From Lepidostoma basale (taxonomy: Eukaryota > Arthropoda > Insecta > Trichoptera > Lepidostomatidae): DNA of 64,000 bases. The translations under genes were made by a program, and so were the position numbers. Location: NCBI GenBank assembly GCA_022606425.2, contig JAHDVF020001375.1, positions 558,001-622,000 of the forward strand. The letters are read 5' to 3'. A model generated the notes under the pieces. It worked only from the letters and a program-made list of their open reading frames with translations, had not been told where the DNA came from and did not search any database. This document shows positions 10,483 through 20,804 of the stretch, piece by piece. Numbering within the stretch: the stretch's first letter is position 1; every line of letters begins with the position of its first letter.

Positions 10483-10895
10483 AGAATCAATGTCGGATTA
10501 TTCAATGATGTTTTGGAGAAACGGTATAAATCTTCTGTCAATATCGACGATCTAAAATATAAGCTGTATACACGAGTATGTAATAGTGCTTTAGCTTAAT
10601 TTTTACACATTTCTGGTTTTATTTATTAGAAACAGCTGATAAACAATGCTCCAGAATCGCTAGTCAATTCTGTTCAGCGTAATTGAGACGTTTTTCAATA
10701 TTGAAAAAAAAATCTGTAGGTACACTACATTACTGTACAAAATCTCTCAATAATAATGTAAAAACATTTTATTTATGTAATAATTGTTTAGTTATAAAAC
10801 ATTCGAAGACGCTATTCAGTTCAATTTTCAGTTAATACCTGCCATCATGCAGTTTCCCCAAAAATATGGATTACCACACTTTTCTATTTGAAATT
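10483..10895. other. AT-rich; tiny Ln1 remnant at 10838-10885
   Basis: Near 10843 the sequence resembles the complement of an Ln1 3' end (ATCATGCAGTTTCCCC, then TGGATTACCACACTTTTCT). The rest has no recognised feature. Confidence 0.4.
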
Positions 10896-11130
10896 GTTAA
10901 ATTAAATAACTTTGTTTTATATATCATAATTGTATTTTTTCTTAGCGACAGCTATTTCGTCAACCTATGTTGACATTATCAGGTGTTACAATAATATACC
11001 AAATAAATATATCAAAAATCATTTGATATATTATTGTAACACCTGATAATATCAACATAGGTTGACGTAACAGCTGTCCCGTTAAATAAAATACAATTGT
11101 GATACATAAAACAAAGTTATTTAATTTAAC
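10896..11130. repeat. Pa divergent inverted pair, about 103-bp arms
   Basis: Two Pa units face away from each other: minus-strand core at 10947-10982 and plus-strand core at 11043-11078. The arms continue to GTTAAATTAAATAACTTTG at 10896 and its complement ending at 11130. The minus unit reads CTGATAA, T, GTCAAC/GTTGAC stem, GAA, ATAGCTGT, C. The plus unit reads CTGATAA, T, ATCAAC/GTTGAC, GTA, ACAGCTGT, C. Both have A at the G8 position, a change expected to cripple cleavage. The shared substitution suggests the two arms were copied from one parent. Confidence 0.75.
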
Positions 11131-11825
11131 AGTTAAACATATTAAGATATCATAGTGTTCCGGCCAAAACAATGAGCATCGTTATACACATGTCCATAGA
11201 TTTTTTACTCAAAGCACGATTATCTACTAGTATTAATTTAGTCCTTATATATTTTCCTCGATATGACTCACCTGTTAATCGCGAACCAGTACAAATGAAT
11301 AAACCTTAAAACCATTATTATAATCGATCAAATTGATCGTTAGTTCACTTACAAATATGTTTGATACTTGAATAAACATTAAAAAAATTCTTGTTATCAA
11401 TCAAATTGTTCATTATATCATTTATATCTATGTGTTTGTACCTTAGTACGTTCGTATTTGTGATATTAATTACACGGTGAGCGCATATGAACCGACGATA
11501 CGTAGCTTTAAATACAAAGTCTGCCGCTTTGCTGACCATTGATTGACTTCATTAGTTCTAATTCCCGCCAGAATTGGTGTATCCGGGGACAGCCACGTTA
11601 ATCTGTTCCACAGTTGATCTGGACTAATTGCCATGTTTTCCCTTGAAACGCTTAATTTATGAACCAAACCGCTGGCTCATTCATAAAAATATATTCACTG
11701 GAGCTTGCATGTACTCGGACATACATAAAACAGCTACCCGTGTGTGACAAATGACATGCAAAATATTTAAGAATTAATGTTGAGGAAAACGTATCGTTTC
11801 TTTTCTGAATTATTGTAATATGAAA
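11131..11825. other. No gene recognised
   Basis: AT-rich; two short minus-strand frames (11345-11667) without motifs. Confidence 0.5.
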
Positions 11826-11965
11826 AAACAACAACAAGAACAAGAACAATAACAACAACAACAACAACAAGAACTATAACAACAAAAACAAAAACAACAA
11901 CAAAAACAACAACAACAACAAAAAAACAACAACATATAATCAATAACAACAAAAGCAACAAACCA
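11826..11965. repeat. AAC microsatellite, expanded LINE tail
   Basis: About 140 bp of AAC-type repeats with interruptions. It abuts the 3' end of the minus-strand Ln1 copy at 11962-12098, so on that strand it is a GTT tail. Leucine- and valine-rich frames across it are artefacts. Confidence 0.8.
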
Positions 11966-12098
11966 TCACGCCGTCTTCCCAAAGGGATCACACTACTCAA
12001 ATCTGACACACCTCTCTAGTTTTCTCCCTTAATACAGCGACTCATACACGCACGTCCATTCTTCCGACTTCGAACATGGCCGACCTTTAAAATGCAAT
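11962..12098 (-). mobile_element. Ln1 LINE, short 3' fragment
   Basis: Complement of the Ln1 3' end (CATCACGCCGTCTTCCCAAAG at 11964) up to the region encoding VGHVRSR. A small deletion removes the AGTCCATTCTTTCTGCC box. It is the subfamily with a GTT-type tail. Confidence 0.7.
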
Positions 12099-12124
12099 AA
12101 TGTACTTCTTAATGTAGCTTTTTC

Positions 12125-12185
12125 ATCTATTGAGTTTATTTTTCACAACATACTTTGAAAGTATTCATTTCATCGTCGGGATATT
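12125..12185 (-). repeat. Degraded Pd remnant
   Basis: The minus strand reads CCCGACGATG, then AAGTATTCATTT-type stem sequence and TTCAAAGTATGTTGTG. It aligns in order with Pd units at 14080 and 20276; stem III is lost. Confidence 0.45.
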
Positions 12186-12189
12186 AAAA

Positions 12190-12770
12190 TAATGGTTGGG
12201 GCAGGAAACAAAGTGAAAGGTGAACTTATGGTAAAGTTGTCATCACAAAGAAAAACCTATCAAAAAAAGCTAAAATGGTAGCGCACAATGGTGTTCTTGT
12301 ACGGACACTCATGTATGTAAACGAAGCATAGGACTGGCAAAAGAAGGATGAAATGCAGAATAAGTTATATATCTTAGAGGAATGTGTATAAAATCTATGT
12401 ATGATAGAGTGTCGAATGAAAATATAATAATTGAATGCGGTGCGATTGAAAGTGTCATGAATAAAATAATGAAAGGAACGTTGACATGATTTGGACACAT
12501 GAAAAGAATGAAGGTAGAAAAAATGGTAAAAAAGTATATGTTAACGATGTAAAAGGAAATAGAATAAGAGAAAGGCCCAGGAATACGTGGCACGATCAAA
12601 TTAATCAAATATTGAACATCGGCCACGCGAGGAGTCGGAGAAATCGACGTGCCTGCATGTACGAGTATGTTGAGGAATTGAAAGAAATTTGTCAGTAAAA
12701 AAAAAGTGTGGTAGTCCATTATTTTTGCCTATACCTTCAGAAAGACGGCGTGGTGGTTAGACAGTTAGAT
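12190..12770 (+). mobile_element. Ln1 LINE, RT C-terminal and 3' fragment
   Basis: Starts within the segment encoding RRVGAGNKV (12197) and runs through NKNLSKKA, MYGSEAW, RSLRRM and MNKIMKG equivalents to the GRPRKTWHDQ region and the AGACGGCGTGGTGGTTAG end. Several frameshifts and a stop at the RWFGH position (TGATTTGG near 12487) make it non-functional. Confidence 0.75.
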
Positions 12771-12778
12771 AGGTAAAA

Positions 12779-13207
12779 TTCTTCTTCTTTCCGCGTCCCG
12801 TCAGGTCCCCCCAACGTTGACTATCACCCTTGAGTAGGCCTCCCCGTCCTGGGCAGCTCGGAACAGCTCCTCCACGGTCCTCAGCCCCGACCACTCTTGG
12901 ATATTCCTCAGCCAGGAAACCCGTCTTCTCCCAACACCTCGTCAACCCTCAATCTTACCCTCCAAGATCAAATGTAATAGTGCGTACTTTTTGCCTCTCA
13001 GAACATGGCCCAAGTAGGACACCTTACGGACTTTGATGTTGCTCAGCAACTCTCTGTCAACTCTGGCTCTATGAAGAACGTTTGTGTTGCTGACCATGTC
13101 AGTCCAGGAGATGCGTAACATCCTTCGGTGTATCCACATATTAAAGGCCTCCAATTGGTTCATAACATTGACTTTAAGGGTCCATGACTCTACCCCGTAC
13201 AGCAAAA
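12779..13207 (-). mobile_element. Ln5 LINE, C-terminal fragment
   Basis: The minus frame 13205-12942 shows MLYGVESWTLKV, LEAFNMWIHRRMLRISWTD, RKVSYLGHVLRGKKYALLHL and ILEGKIEG, the C-terminus of a LINE protein. A frameshift follows, after which the W-rich RRxSWL..L..W region and an AAG tail (CTT at 12781) complete the copy. The plus-strand copy at 21005-21237 covers the same terminus. Confidence 0.8.
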
Positions 13208-14079
13208 AAATAAGGTAAAATTAACATATTATAAATTAGGTATAGGTATATAAAAAAAAACTCATAAAAAATTAGGACAATGTTCCCGGGAATAATTTTA
13301 ATCTCAGATCAATAAAACTCGAATAAGTCACACATGCTGATCACATTAAAGCTGGGTGGGTAATCAGTTAACGGCATTCTTATATTTTAATGGACTACAC
13401 GTGATCCGCCTGCCGACCCCGACCCACCCTAGTGCACCCCTTGTCCGCCCACTTCCCACCCCGGATATCCACTGACACATACACTTTTGTTTTATTAAGA
13501 TAACAAATCTCGATGATTTTTTCCTGCATAATTTCAAGCACGCAAGCCCCGACATATCATGTCGTGGTGTACACAATACTCACACATGCCAACTTAATTT
13601 TCTCATATCTGGCATACCGCATTATCGTGTAGTAGTTATGATTTGAGTTTCCAAAAAATTAAAGCAAATCTATTATAATTTTTGGTTATATGAATTTAAA
13701 TAATTAAACAAATTGTTTTAGTGTATTTCATCACGTTAAAATATTAAACCCACTTTCGTACAGTGGTTATGATTAAAATAAAATAAAAACCGTTTAAAGG
13801 ATTTACGGTTAGATGAAATTAAAAATCGATGTAATCTATTTTAAATGGTTGTCATCAGATTGAAATTCATATATACAATGTATGTATATTTGTAATAAAT
13901 TATTGTTTATTTCCCATTAGAGAATACATTTCTTACTATATTTGGAAGGAATAATACCTTCAAAATGCGTCTAGAAAAATACCATAAATACCAAATACCA
14001 TATGAAAAGTGAAAAAAAAACCAATATTTTAAATTTTGATAAACTTGGGCGTTAAGACTGGAATTTTATAATTATGATT
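13208..14079. other. No gene recognised
   Basis: AT-rich apart from 13380-13580, which is moderately GC-rich and single-copy in the window. Confidence 0.5.
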
Positions 14080-14175
14080 TTTTTTACGAATTGAAACACT
14101 GACTTTTCCACTTTTGAGTTCATTTAACTTCACACATTTTGAAGGTGTAGTACCTGCATCGTCGGGAGAATGACA
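14080..14175 (-). repeat. Pd unit, degraded
   Basis: The minus strand reads CCCGACGATGCAGGTACTAC, then ACCTTCAAAATGTGTG. The stem bases AGGT and ACCT remain, while GAA ACATGT has decayed to AAA ATGTG. The flank CTCAAAAGTGGAAAA matches the Pd units at 20221-20280 and 20805-20915. Confidence 0.5.
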
Positions 14176-14309
14176 TTAACTGTCGTAAATCGTTTTTTTC
14201 CGATGATGATATCTTCATATGGAGTATTTTTTTCATTAATGTTTTTCTGTCAACATGAAAAATATTGTAATTCCGGATGGTTATCTTCAACCGAGTCAAT
14301 ACAGGGTGT

Positions 14310-14392
14310 TTTATATCCCCACAGCAGAGCCAACCTGCTTCTGGTGATGCCGGTGGAAATAGCAGTCGAACTGATCATAAAACGATCAGATC
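14310..14392 (+). mobile_element. Ln6 LINE, very short fragment
   Basis: The frame reads RANLLLVMPVEIAVELI, matching the RTNLPLVTPVRRAISLL segment of Ln6 copies at 24605-25127 and 46525-46812. Confidence 0.5.
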
Positions 14393-14569
14393 GTTATTTT
14401 TTTTTGTTGACGAAACAACATAAATGAGGAAAATCCTTTAAATATTGGAGCTCGATCATATCTATCGGTCCTATAACCACGAAATGCCTTTTATTTACAT
14501 ATACGAGTATGTTTATTTGGAAATTAAAGAAATTGAATTAGAAAATAGTTTAAGAATTATTTTGTGATT

Positions 14570-14680
14570 GTAAGACCTGACGATGTTAACATCGGTTAGC
14601 GAAACAGCTGTCGCGAGAAAATATAATCAATTGTGATATTTATAGCAAAGTTTTTATTATTATTAAACAGTTAATAATGT
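14570..14680 (+). ncRNA. Pa hammerhead-like unit, intact core
   Basis: CTGACGA (14577-14583) is a perfect hammerhead core. One extra T follows, then stem II GTTAAC (14585-14590) with GTTAGC (14595-14600), GAA (14601-14603), the self-complementary ACAGCTGT (14604-14611) and C (14612). Stem I is weak by simple pairing (only the first pair is clear), so tertiary contacts or a different register would be needed. The downstream flank TATAATCAATTGTGATATTT is shared with other Pa copies. Best core of the Pa family here. Confidence 0.6.
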
Positions 14681-14779
14681 TGAAATATTAAAGTGTTTCC
14701 GCCAAAACAATGAATTATCTAATTATTTTGTAAAACTGTGAATTTTCGTGATTTTTCGAATCTTTCTGTGTATTTGTTC

Positions 14780-14910
14780 CTATGTCAATTTGACATTTGA
14801 TATATTATTGTAACACCTGATGATGTCAAGATAGATTGAAGAAACAGCTGTCGCTTAAAATAAAATATAATTATGATACAAAAACAAGGTTATTTAAATG
14901 GACTATTTAA
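14780..14910 (+). ncRNA. Pa hammerhead-like unit, second intact core
   Basis: CTGATGA (14817-14823), extra T, GTCAAG with ATTGAA (partly paired), GAA (14841-14843), ACAGCTGT (14844-14851), C (14852). It lies 240 bp after the previous unit in the same direction. Its flanks match the arms at 10896-11130, including ATTTGATATATTATTGTAAC. Confidence 0.55.
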
Positions 14911-15468
14911 CAATGGACCATTTAATTATTTTATGTCTATAATAACAGTTTATGTTAATGAATAATTTTTGCTAAAGATATCTTTGGAAATCTTTTAAAT
15001 CTTTATTAACCCTTTGAAACTTTGTGGGTAGGTATGCGGGTGAAAATTAATGCATTGGAAGTAATTAATGTCTCGCGGGATATTTAAATCATTGATTATC
15101 ACCTTCACTCGGCTAACAAGCCCCGCTCTTCAATTCCCTTGCGATAGTCCAAGCAATCTTATTTCGAATCTAGGCTCGCATGATCAGGGTGAGCTTTCAC
15201 GATAATTACATTTCATTTAATTCTTCAACATACACATACACAAACACACACACACCTACCCATCACACAGGCATAAAGCACACACAGACATAATGCATGT
15301 CCGTTGTCATTGACGTAATGTTACAAGCAAAGTGTATAAATGCAGTGAATTAAAATTGATAGCGCTTCAGCAATTATGTTGCTGATATAAAAACATTTAT
15401 TGAAACAAAAAAGAAAACAGATGGTTCATTTTTTATTTTGATCATTGTGATATTAGTAGCGAATAGGT
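14911..15468. other. No gene recognised
   Basis: AT-rich; a short CA-rich microsatellite lies near 15230-15262. Confidence 0.5.
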
Positions 15469-16150
15469 ATGCATGAAAGTAAGCATGAAATTAATAATAA
15501 TGAAAATAAAATAAATGCAGAAGTAATGCGAGCTTTTAGACCAGTGGTTCCCAAAGTGGTCCGTGTGGACCTCCAGGGGTCCCTGGGATCATTCAGGGGG
15601 TCTGTGGAAAATACAATTTATTTGGGGGCCCCTGAACAACATCGGGGGGTCCGGGCAAGGTTTATTTTTATACTCATTCTCATTCAGGGGGCCTGCACAA
15701 AATAAAGAAATCAACAGGGGGTCCACGGGACAAACAAGTTTGGGAACCACTGTTTTAAACGAATGTGTTGTAAATCTGTTTATGATAGTGTGTGAGATAT
15801 AAATAAATAAAAATTGGTTGCAGTAATGATTAAAGGCGTTATAAGCAAAATTATGAAAGGTTTATTTAGACAAGTGGGAAGAATTCATGAAGAAACAATG
15901 ATAAATAAAGTACGAGTATAAGTTAACGTAACGAGTTATAGAGGAAGCCAAGAAAAACGTGGCACGATCAAATCAATCAAATTTTAATTGTCAGCTATGT
16001 GAGGTCACGGTTGATTCGTGCGTGTATGACACGACGTATGAATATTGAGGAAGCAAGAAAAGTGGTTCAAGAAAGAACAGTGTGGCGGTTTATTCTCCTG
16101 CCTACTCTTTCTGAAAGACAGCGTGATGGTTAGTTCGTTGATTAGTTTAG
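15469..16150 (+). mobile_element. Ln1 LINE, 3' fragment interrupted by a MITE
   Basis: The 5' part (15469-15541) encodes the NAVEMRSLRR-type region and breaks off at CTTTTAGAC. The copy resumes at 15753 with TTTTAAACGAATGTG and runs to CAGCGTGATGGTTAGTT near 16132. It has many frame breaks. The gap is filled exactly by the hAT-type MITE. Confidence 0.75.
15542..15752. mobile_element. hAT-type MITE, 211 bp
   Basis: Terminal inverted repeats are CAGTGGTTCCCAAAGT and the complement of AGTTTGGGAACCACTG, differing at one position. The flanks are TTTTAGAC (15534-15541) and TTTTAAAC (15753-15760), an 8-bp target duplication with one mismatch, as expected for hAT transposons. The interior is too short to code for a transposase, so it would need one supplied from elsewhere. 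It contains G-rich blocks and no reading frame. Confidence 0.85.
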
Positions 16151-16624
16151 TAGCACATATTTAAAAAAATATAAAATGAAGCTTTTTTTGTGTAAGATGA
16201 AACTTTAAAATTTCTTGGATGTTTTATATTAAATAATTAAAGCTACTTATGTGAAATTCAATGTTATAATTATATGTATTTGATATTAATGAAAAACACT
16301 GTTTTTTAGAATATATGAGAGTTTTATACTAAATTTCGCAGTATTAAAACTTAATCAAATGCGGTCTCATTTTAATATAGAAAATAAATATTTTTGCCGA
16401 CCTCTAATACTTTTTAATAATGACAATTTTTCAGAAAAAAAATACTCTGAAGAAGGATGTCGATCAAAATATGTTTGTCTAAATAAGTATACGTTTATCT
16501 TTCAGTATAACTTAAGCTTTTTCCATTTAAATTAATGCTTACAATAGTTTCAACTCTCTTTTTATCATTTTTAACAATTTTTTTTTACTTTCGTATGAAA
16601 CACTTAATTTGTGGTGTGGCTTGA
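16151..16624. other. AT-rich sequence, nothing recognised
   Basis: No feature supported. Confidence 0.6.
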
Positions 16625-16760
16625 TTAAAAATAATATTCAAATTAAAATATGTATATTGTATACCATATACAAAACACCGATGAAGGGCTTCTATGTCCG
16701 AAACATGTTTGTTTTTTAATTTAAAAAAAAAAGATTTGTGATGTTTGCAAAGCTTAAAAA
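16625..16760 (+). repeat. Pg unit
   Basis: ACCGATGA (16677-16684) followed by AGGGCTTCTATGTCC, GAA, ACATGT, T and the AT-rich flank typical of Pg. The core differs from CTGAAGA, so it is a decayed copy. Confidence 0.5.
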
Positions 16761-17317
16761 TCTTCTATTATTATATCAGTTTATTTTGTAACCCTCCGGC
16801 GGAAGTGATACCGGTTGGTGTTGACAAAAATAAAGTAATGTGAAAACTTGTTAACATGTTTTTTTTTATAATTATTTTTAAAAAAATATCGTATTTTATT
16901 CAAATATTTAAGTGGAACAATTTATTTTAAATAAATGATGAAAACACTATCATGAGCCTTTCTGAAACAATTTTTAACTATAAAAAACGGATGTTTTAAA
17001 AAGTGTCAGGTTGCATACTTTGGCAGTAACATACATCTGTGTGTGAATAGAGTCACCCGTAATCCTGGTGCATGCGAGGATTAGAATGACGGCTGCCCTT
17101 GCATGCCGATTATACTGTCATTACCTGTAATTTGCATATGTTACTGCATATTACCATAACGATTTCACTACAAAAAATCAATGGTGTATAATCTTTTTTG
17201 AAAAATAATTATCGTAAAAGGATTCATGAAATTTTGTAACAAAATATTAATATTGCGAGTAGCCACGATGCTTTTATTAATGAGTCTTAAAAAAATATTA
17301 GATTAAACATTATAACA
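16761..17317. other. No gene recognised
   Basis: AT-rich with a small block (17000-17110) of mixed composition; CCGGTTGGTGTTGAC near 16812 may be a Pb-like remnant. Confidence 0.4.
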
Positions 17318-17592
17318 AGTTTTGAGGACTTCCGAGATGAAGACACATAGGGTGATAGCAAGCAAAACCAGAATTAGAGAGATATGTGAGGCTGATTTAT
17401 TATAAGATGGAGTAGACAGCGAAGGAAGGACTGCTACGGTAATATGCAAATAGTGGACACCACCAGACTCCCCTATATTGCACTGTATAATCAGCCTCAC
17501 TCGTCCTCGTGGAACCTCCTTAAAGATGGACGGACAGCAGGGAATCCAAAATTGGGAGGACCAACCCTCAGGAGAACAGATCATTATTCTTC
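17318..17592 (+). mobile_element. Ln3 LINE, C-terminal fragment
   Basis: Encodes a decayed TLR.IAGKT, EIC, IRWS(R)QRR segment and, after shifts, the DTTRLPYIALYNQPH motif. The end GGAGAACAGATCAT is shared with other Ln3 copies. It abuts a minus-strand Ln4 copy at 17590. Confidence 0.65.
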
Positions 17593-18150
17593 TTTTTCGT
17601 TGGCCCTATAGCCCATATCGAGCCTTAGCCTCCAGAGTTCTTCGCCTCCAACTCCTCCTGTCCTCCGCTTCGACCCTCCAATCTGACACTCGTAGCAACA
17701 ATCTTGCCCCATCTCTCCCAACTTCATCCTCCTATCGCAGCCTTGGTCGTCCAATTGGTCTTCTACCACCTGGATGCCACTCCAGCCATCTTTTTGGGGT
17801 TCGCGATGACGGCATCCTCTACACGTGACCGGCCCATCTCAGTCTATTCAGTCTGACCTGTGTGGAGAGACTGGGAGCTTTGTAAATATGGTACAGCTCG
17901 TCATTATGCCGTACTCTCCAGCCTTCATCGTCATTCACAGGTCCCAGAATTCTGCGCAGCACCCTTCTCTCAAAATTATCCAGTCGCTCTCATTCGCTGT
18001 CATTGTCCACGCCTCACATCCATAGGTCACTATTGTTTTATACAGAATGATTTTGATTTTCCAGTGTACATTTCTTGATTTGAGCGCTGGTAGTAGAGAG
18101 AAGAGTGTTTTGTTGCCAATTGTGATTCTTCTTTCGATTTCCTGAACAGA
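17590..18150 (-). mobile_element. Ln4 LINE, post-RT fragment
   Basis: On the minus strand shifting frames read RRITIGNKTLFSLLPALKSR, then KIILYKTIVTYGCEAWTMT, WIILREGCCAE, later IKLGEMGQDCC-type and GYRANEKEE-type sequence. The KTI..YG.EAWT motif is the segment after the RT palm in LINE proteins. Stops and frameshifts show it is dead. Its 3' end meets the 3' end of Ln3, a tail-to-tail arrangement. Confidence 0.7.
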
Positions 18151-18814
18151 TCATATAGGTTTATATTAAAATATTATTTGCGCCACCGCCAACATACGTT
18201 TGTGTCATAAAGTTTGCAAAAAGCACCCGCAGCGTAGTTCGAACTCATAAAACATTGTCATTAATTAAACACTTTTTCAATGAATTGAAATTACAAGGTG
18301 ATTTCAATGCATCTTCTAGATGGTTTACGCGCTTTAAACAGTGACACGACATCCGACAAATTTCTATTCATGGCAAAAAATAACGGAAGCTTATCAAAAA
18401 GTGTGACGCTGTCAACAAGTGTGTCTTACTAAGCAAGTAGGTACGAGTATACATAAGCGCATATAGCGCAGTTTTATGTTTCTCATTGTTTACATATTTT
18501 TCACGTTTTCGGATTAAATTCCGGAAAATCGGGAGTGTACCGTACTATATGGGTGCTATAAATGAGCTTACGGAGTACTTGAAAATTTGAGATCATCAAT
18601 GTATTGTTTCTTCTAGATTCATGATAGCAATTCTCTATATTAATCAGTAGGTTATTGTAGTGCATGAACCTTGGACATCTTTCATCTTTCATACATATGA
18701 AGAGGTATCTCAGATTTTTTTTCGGAACTTGTTCTTATAACTCTACATACTTCTGTTGGTACGAAGACCTAACGAATAAATTTAAACTTTTGTATTTTTA
18801 TAATTGACGAACTT
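18151..18814. other. No gene recognised; one short minus frame
   Basis: The minus frame 18692-18501 (63 codons) is not recognised. It could be a decayed transposon piece. Confidence 0.4.
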
Positions 18815-18960
18815 TGTGGCAGAGTAGCAACAACTTTGACCCGGGTTTAATTCCTGGCGACGACAGTGTGATTCTTACACTGTCTTTGGTCTGTAATAAA
18901 ATGGCGGTAGATTAGCTACCTATTACTCCTCATGAAAATCAATATAATAGATATAATAGC
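18815..18960 (+). mobile_element. tRNA-derived SINE copy
   Basis: Same family as 3200-3365, opposite orientation. It has GACCCGGGTTTAATTCCTGG (B-box-like) at about 18838, then CACACTGTCT-type and AATAAAATGGCGG blocks, then ATCAATATAATAG. Confidence 0.6.
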
Positions 18961-19296
18961 CCTTTGCAACGCACAGTAAAGGTATAAAGAGCAATAGTTC
19001 GAATACTACAAAATATTCAATAATAATAATAATTGTAGAAAAAAAATCTAATTATCTCTAACTAAATATGTCTAATATATTAAATTGTCTGAAAGTAAAA
19101 TGTCTCTCTGTCAAATTTTCTAACGATTGTGTATAGAAATGTCAGCTGTAATCAGTTGAAATTCCATTCTACTTTATTTCATTATTTTCAATATTTAAAT
19201 TGTGTTAATTATACGTAATTATATAGAAGAGAATCATTTTTGTTACTCCTGAACTGTATGTATACTCGTATAAAGTAACAAGTATATAACAGTATC
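18961..19296. other. AT-rich sequence, nothing recognised
   Basis: No feature supported. Confidence 0.5.
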
Positions 19297-19400
19297 ACCA
19301 GTCTGTCGATGCCAGCAAGTCTGGCGAAACCGGTCGTTGTCGAAATAAAGACAATAAGTGGAAGTAGTTAATAATAAAACATGTTTTTTTATTATTACAC
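19297..19400 (+). ncRNA. Pb hammerhead-like unit
   Basis: CTGTCGA (19303-19309), extra T, GCCAG (19311-19315) with CTGGC (19321-19325), GAA, ACCGGT (19329-19334), C (19335). Stem I is CAGT with GTTG, paired through wobbles. The loop differs from the 2216 copy (CAAGT instead of CGAGC) while the stem is kept. The flank GACAATAAGTGGAAGTAGTT matches other Pb copies. Confidence 0.55.
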
Positions 19401-20194
19401 ATTAAATTGTTTTCATATTTGAGTTATAAATTTAACACATTTTAACACACAAGGCTTACGTTAGTTTCTACAAATTACAAATATGTAATAAAGGAATCCA
19501 TCACTACTAAATATATACTATTTGATAATGCAATACCTAAAAAACATACTAAATAGTTAAAATTATTATTAAGCTCCTTTTCACAGACGTAAAATTTCAA
19601 AATTTCAGCTCTGGTCATTCGATTTACGGCGTCATTTTATAAACTAGTCTCAAATTTTTAGTCCAACACTTCAATTCCACGAAGATCCTTGGGCAACCCC
19701 AAGGCATTTAACTGGCGACCTCCGCCATAATATTAATAATCTAATAAAAGCACACAACAGCCCCGCTGTGTAAATAAACCCCCGACATGAAAGCTCGATG
19801 TGTCAGGTGTTTAAAATGAACAGATATGGCCGCCCTAGTTAAGGTTGGAAATGCAATTAAATATAGAACATACTCACACAGCAGCATAATACAGTACTTA
19901 AGTTATACGATTTTATGATAGAAAATTCAGTTTTAATATAAGCTTTGTTAATGTTGAGTAGTTAAAAATTAAAATGTGTTATTGTAAAGCAACATTTTGT
20001 AATTGATATAAAATTAATTGTTATTTTTAAAATTTATATTTCAGTAATTAATATGAACAAAACGGTTTAACGTTAATGAAAAAGAAAAGTCATATTAAGG
20101 TCATGTGCTCAGACGAGAAAATTTTGAATTGCTGTACCTGATCTTTGATCAGGTCGACAAGGCGTTGGCAGGAGGTATTAAACATAACTTTTTT
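19401..20194. other. No gene recognised
   Basis: AT-rich; 19640-19830 is less so and single-copy in the window. Confidence 0.5.
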
Positions 20195-20334
20195 TAAACA
20201 TATTCAACTTAATAATACTTTCCATTTTTTTATGAAATAAAACACTGATTTTTCCACTTTTGAGTTTATTTTTTTCGACATGTTTCGAAGGCTTCACACC
20301 TTCATCATCGACATGTTTCGAAAGTTTTTTTTCA
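20195..20334 (-). ncRNA. Pd unit with partial tandem second unit
   Basis: On the minus strand a partial unit TTTCGAAACATGTC is followed immediately by GATGATGAAGGTGTGAAG, CCTTC, GAA, ACATGT and C. Stem II GAAGG/CCTTC is perfect. The join between units falls right after the C at the end of stem III, the predicted cleavage position. The second unit's core lacks the U4 base. Confidence 0.5.
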
Positions 20335-20804
20335 AATCAAACCAGTTTATTTACTCAAAAGACATAACAAACAGCAAAATGTTTAAGGCATTATAAAAAT
20401 ACAACATAATACCAGGAACGCATTAGTAATGGTTCGACATTAGGAAGACAAGATACTTTCTAAAGTCAAGAGTATTTGTCCCCTGAACGTACCTTCACGA
20501 ATATGAAAGACGTCGATCTCCGAGGAGACCGCGTTCAGCAGATTAATTGCTCTTCTTACCGGTGTCACCAGAGGCAGGTAGCCGTTAGGTAAAGCAATAT
20601 GTACTGTCGTTGTCGGAGTTATCTATTGGGGACTAAAATACCAACATCCAACTCGGCCGAGTTCTCGAATTATCCCCTGATTAATCTCAAGAAATGGGTT
20701 ATTAGATGCCCATCTCTTCGAAGCTGTAGAGAATTGGTTCCGAGCATTCCCAAAAGAAATACCGTGCGATAGAGCCATGGATAATTACCACACTCCCTTA
20801 TGTA
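20335..20804 (-). mobile_element. Ln6 LINE, C-terminal fragment, between two Pd units
   Basis: Complement of the Ln6 end: the segment encoding AISLLNAVSSEIDVFHI (20515-20560), RLFYLP-type sequence and an upstream hydrophobic part. Small indels break the frame. The 3' tail AAATCAAA adjoins the left Pd unit; the 5' end joins the right Pd unit at its stem II. Confidence 0.75.

Noticed and set aside
11767..12009. Leucine/valine-rich minus frame that looks like a membrane protein
   Set aside because: It is a translation of the AAC microsatellite joined to an Ln1 tail.
18501..18692. Short minus frame of protein-like composition
   Set aside because: I could not connect it to any family, and it is short enough to be chance.
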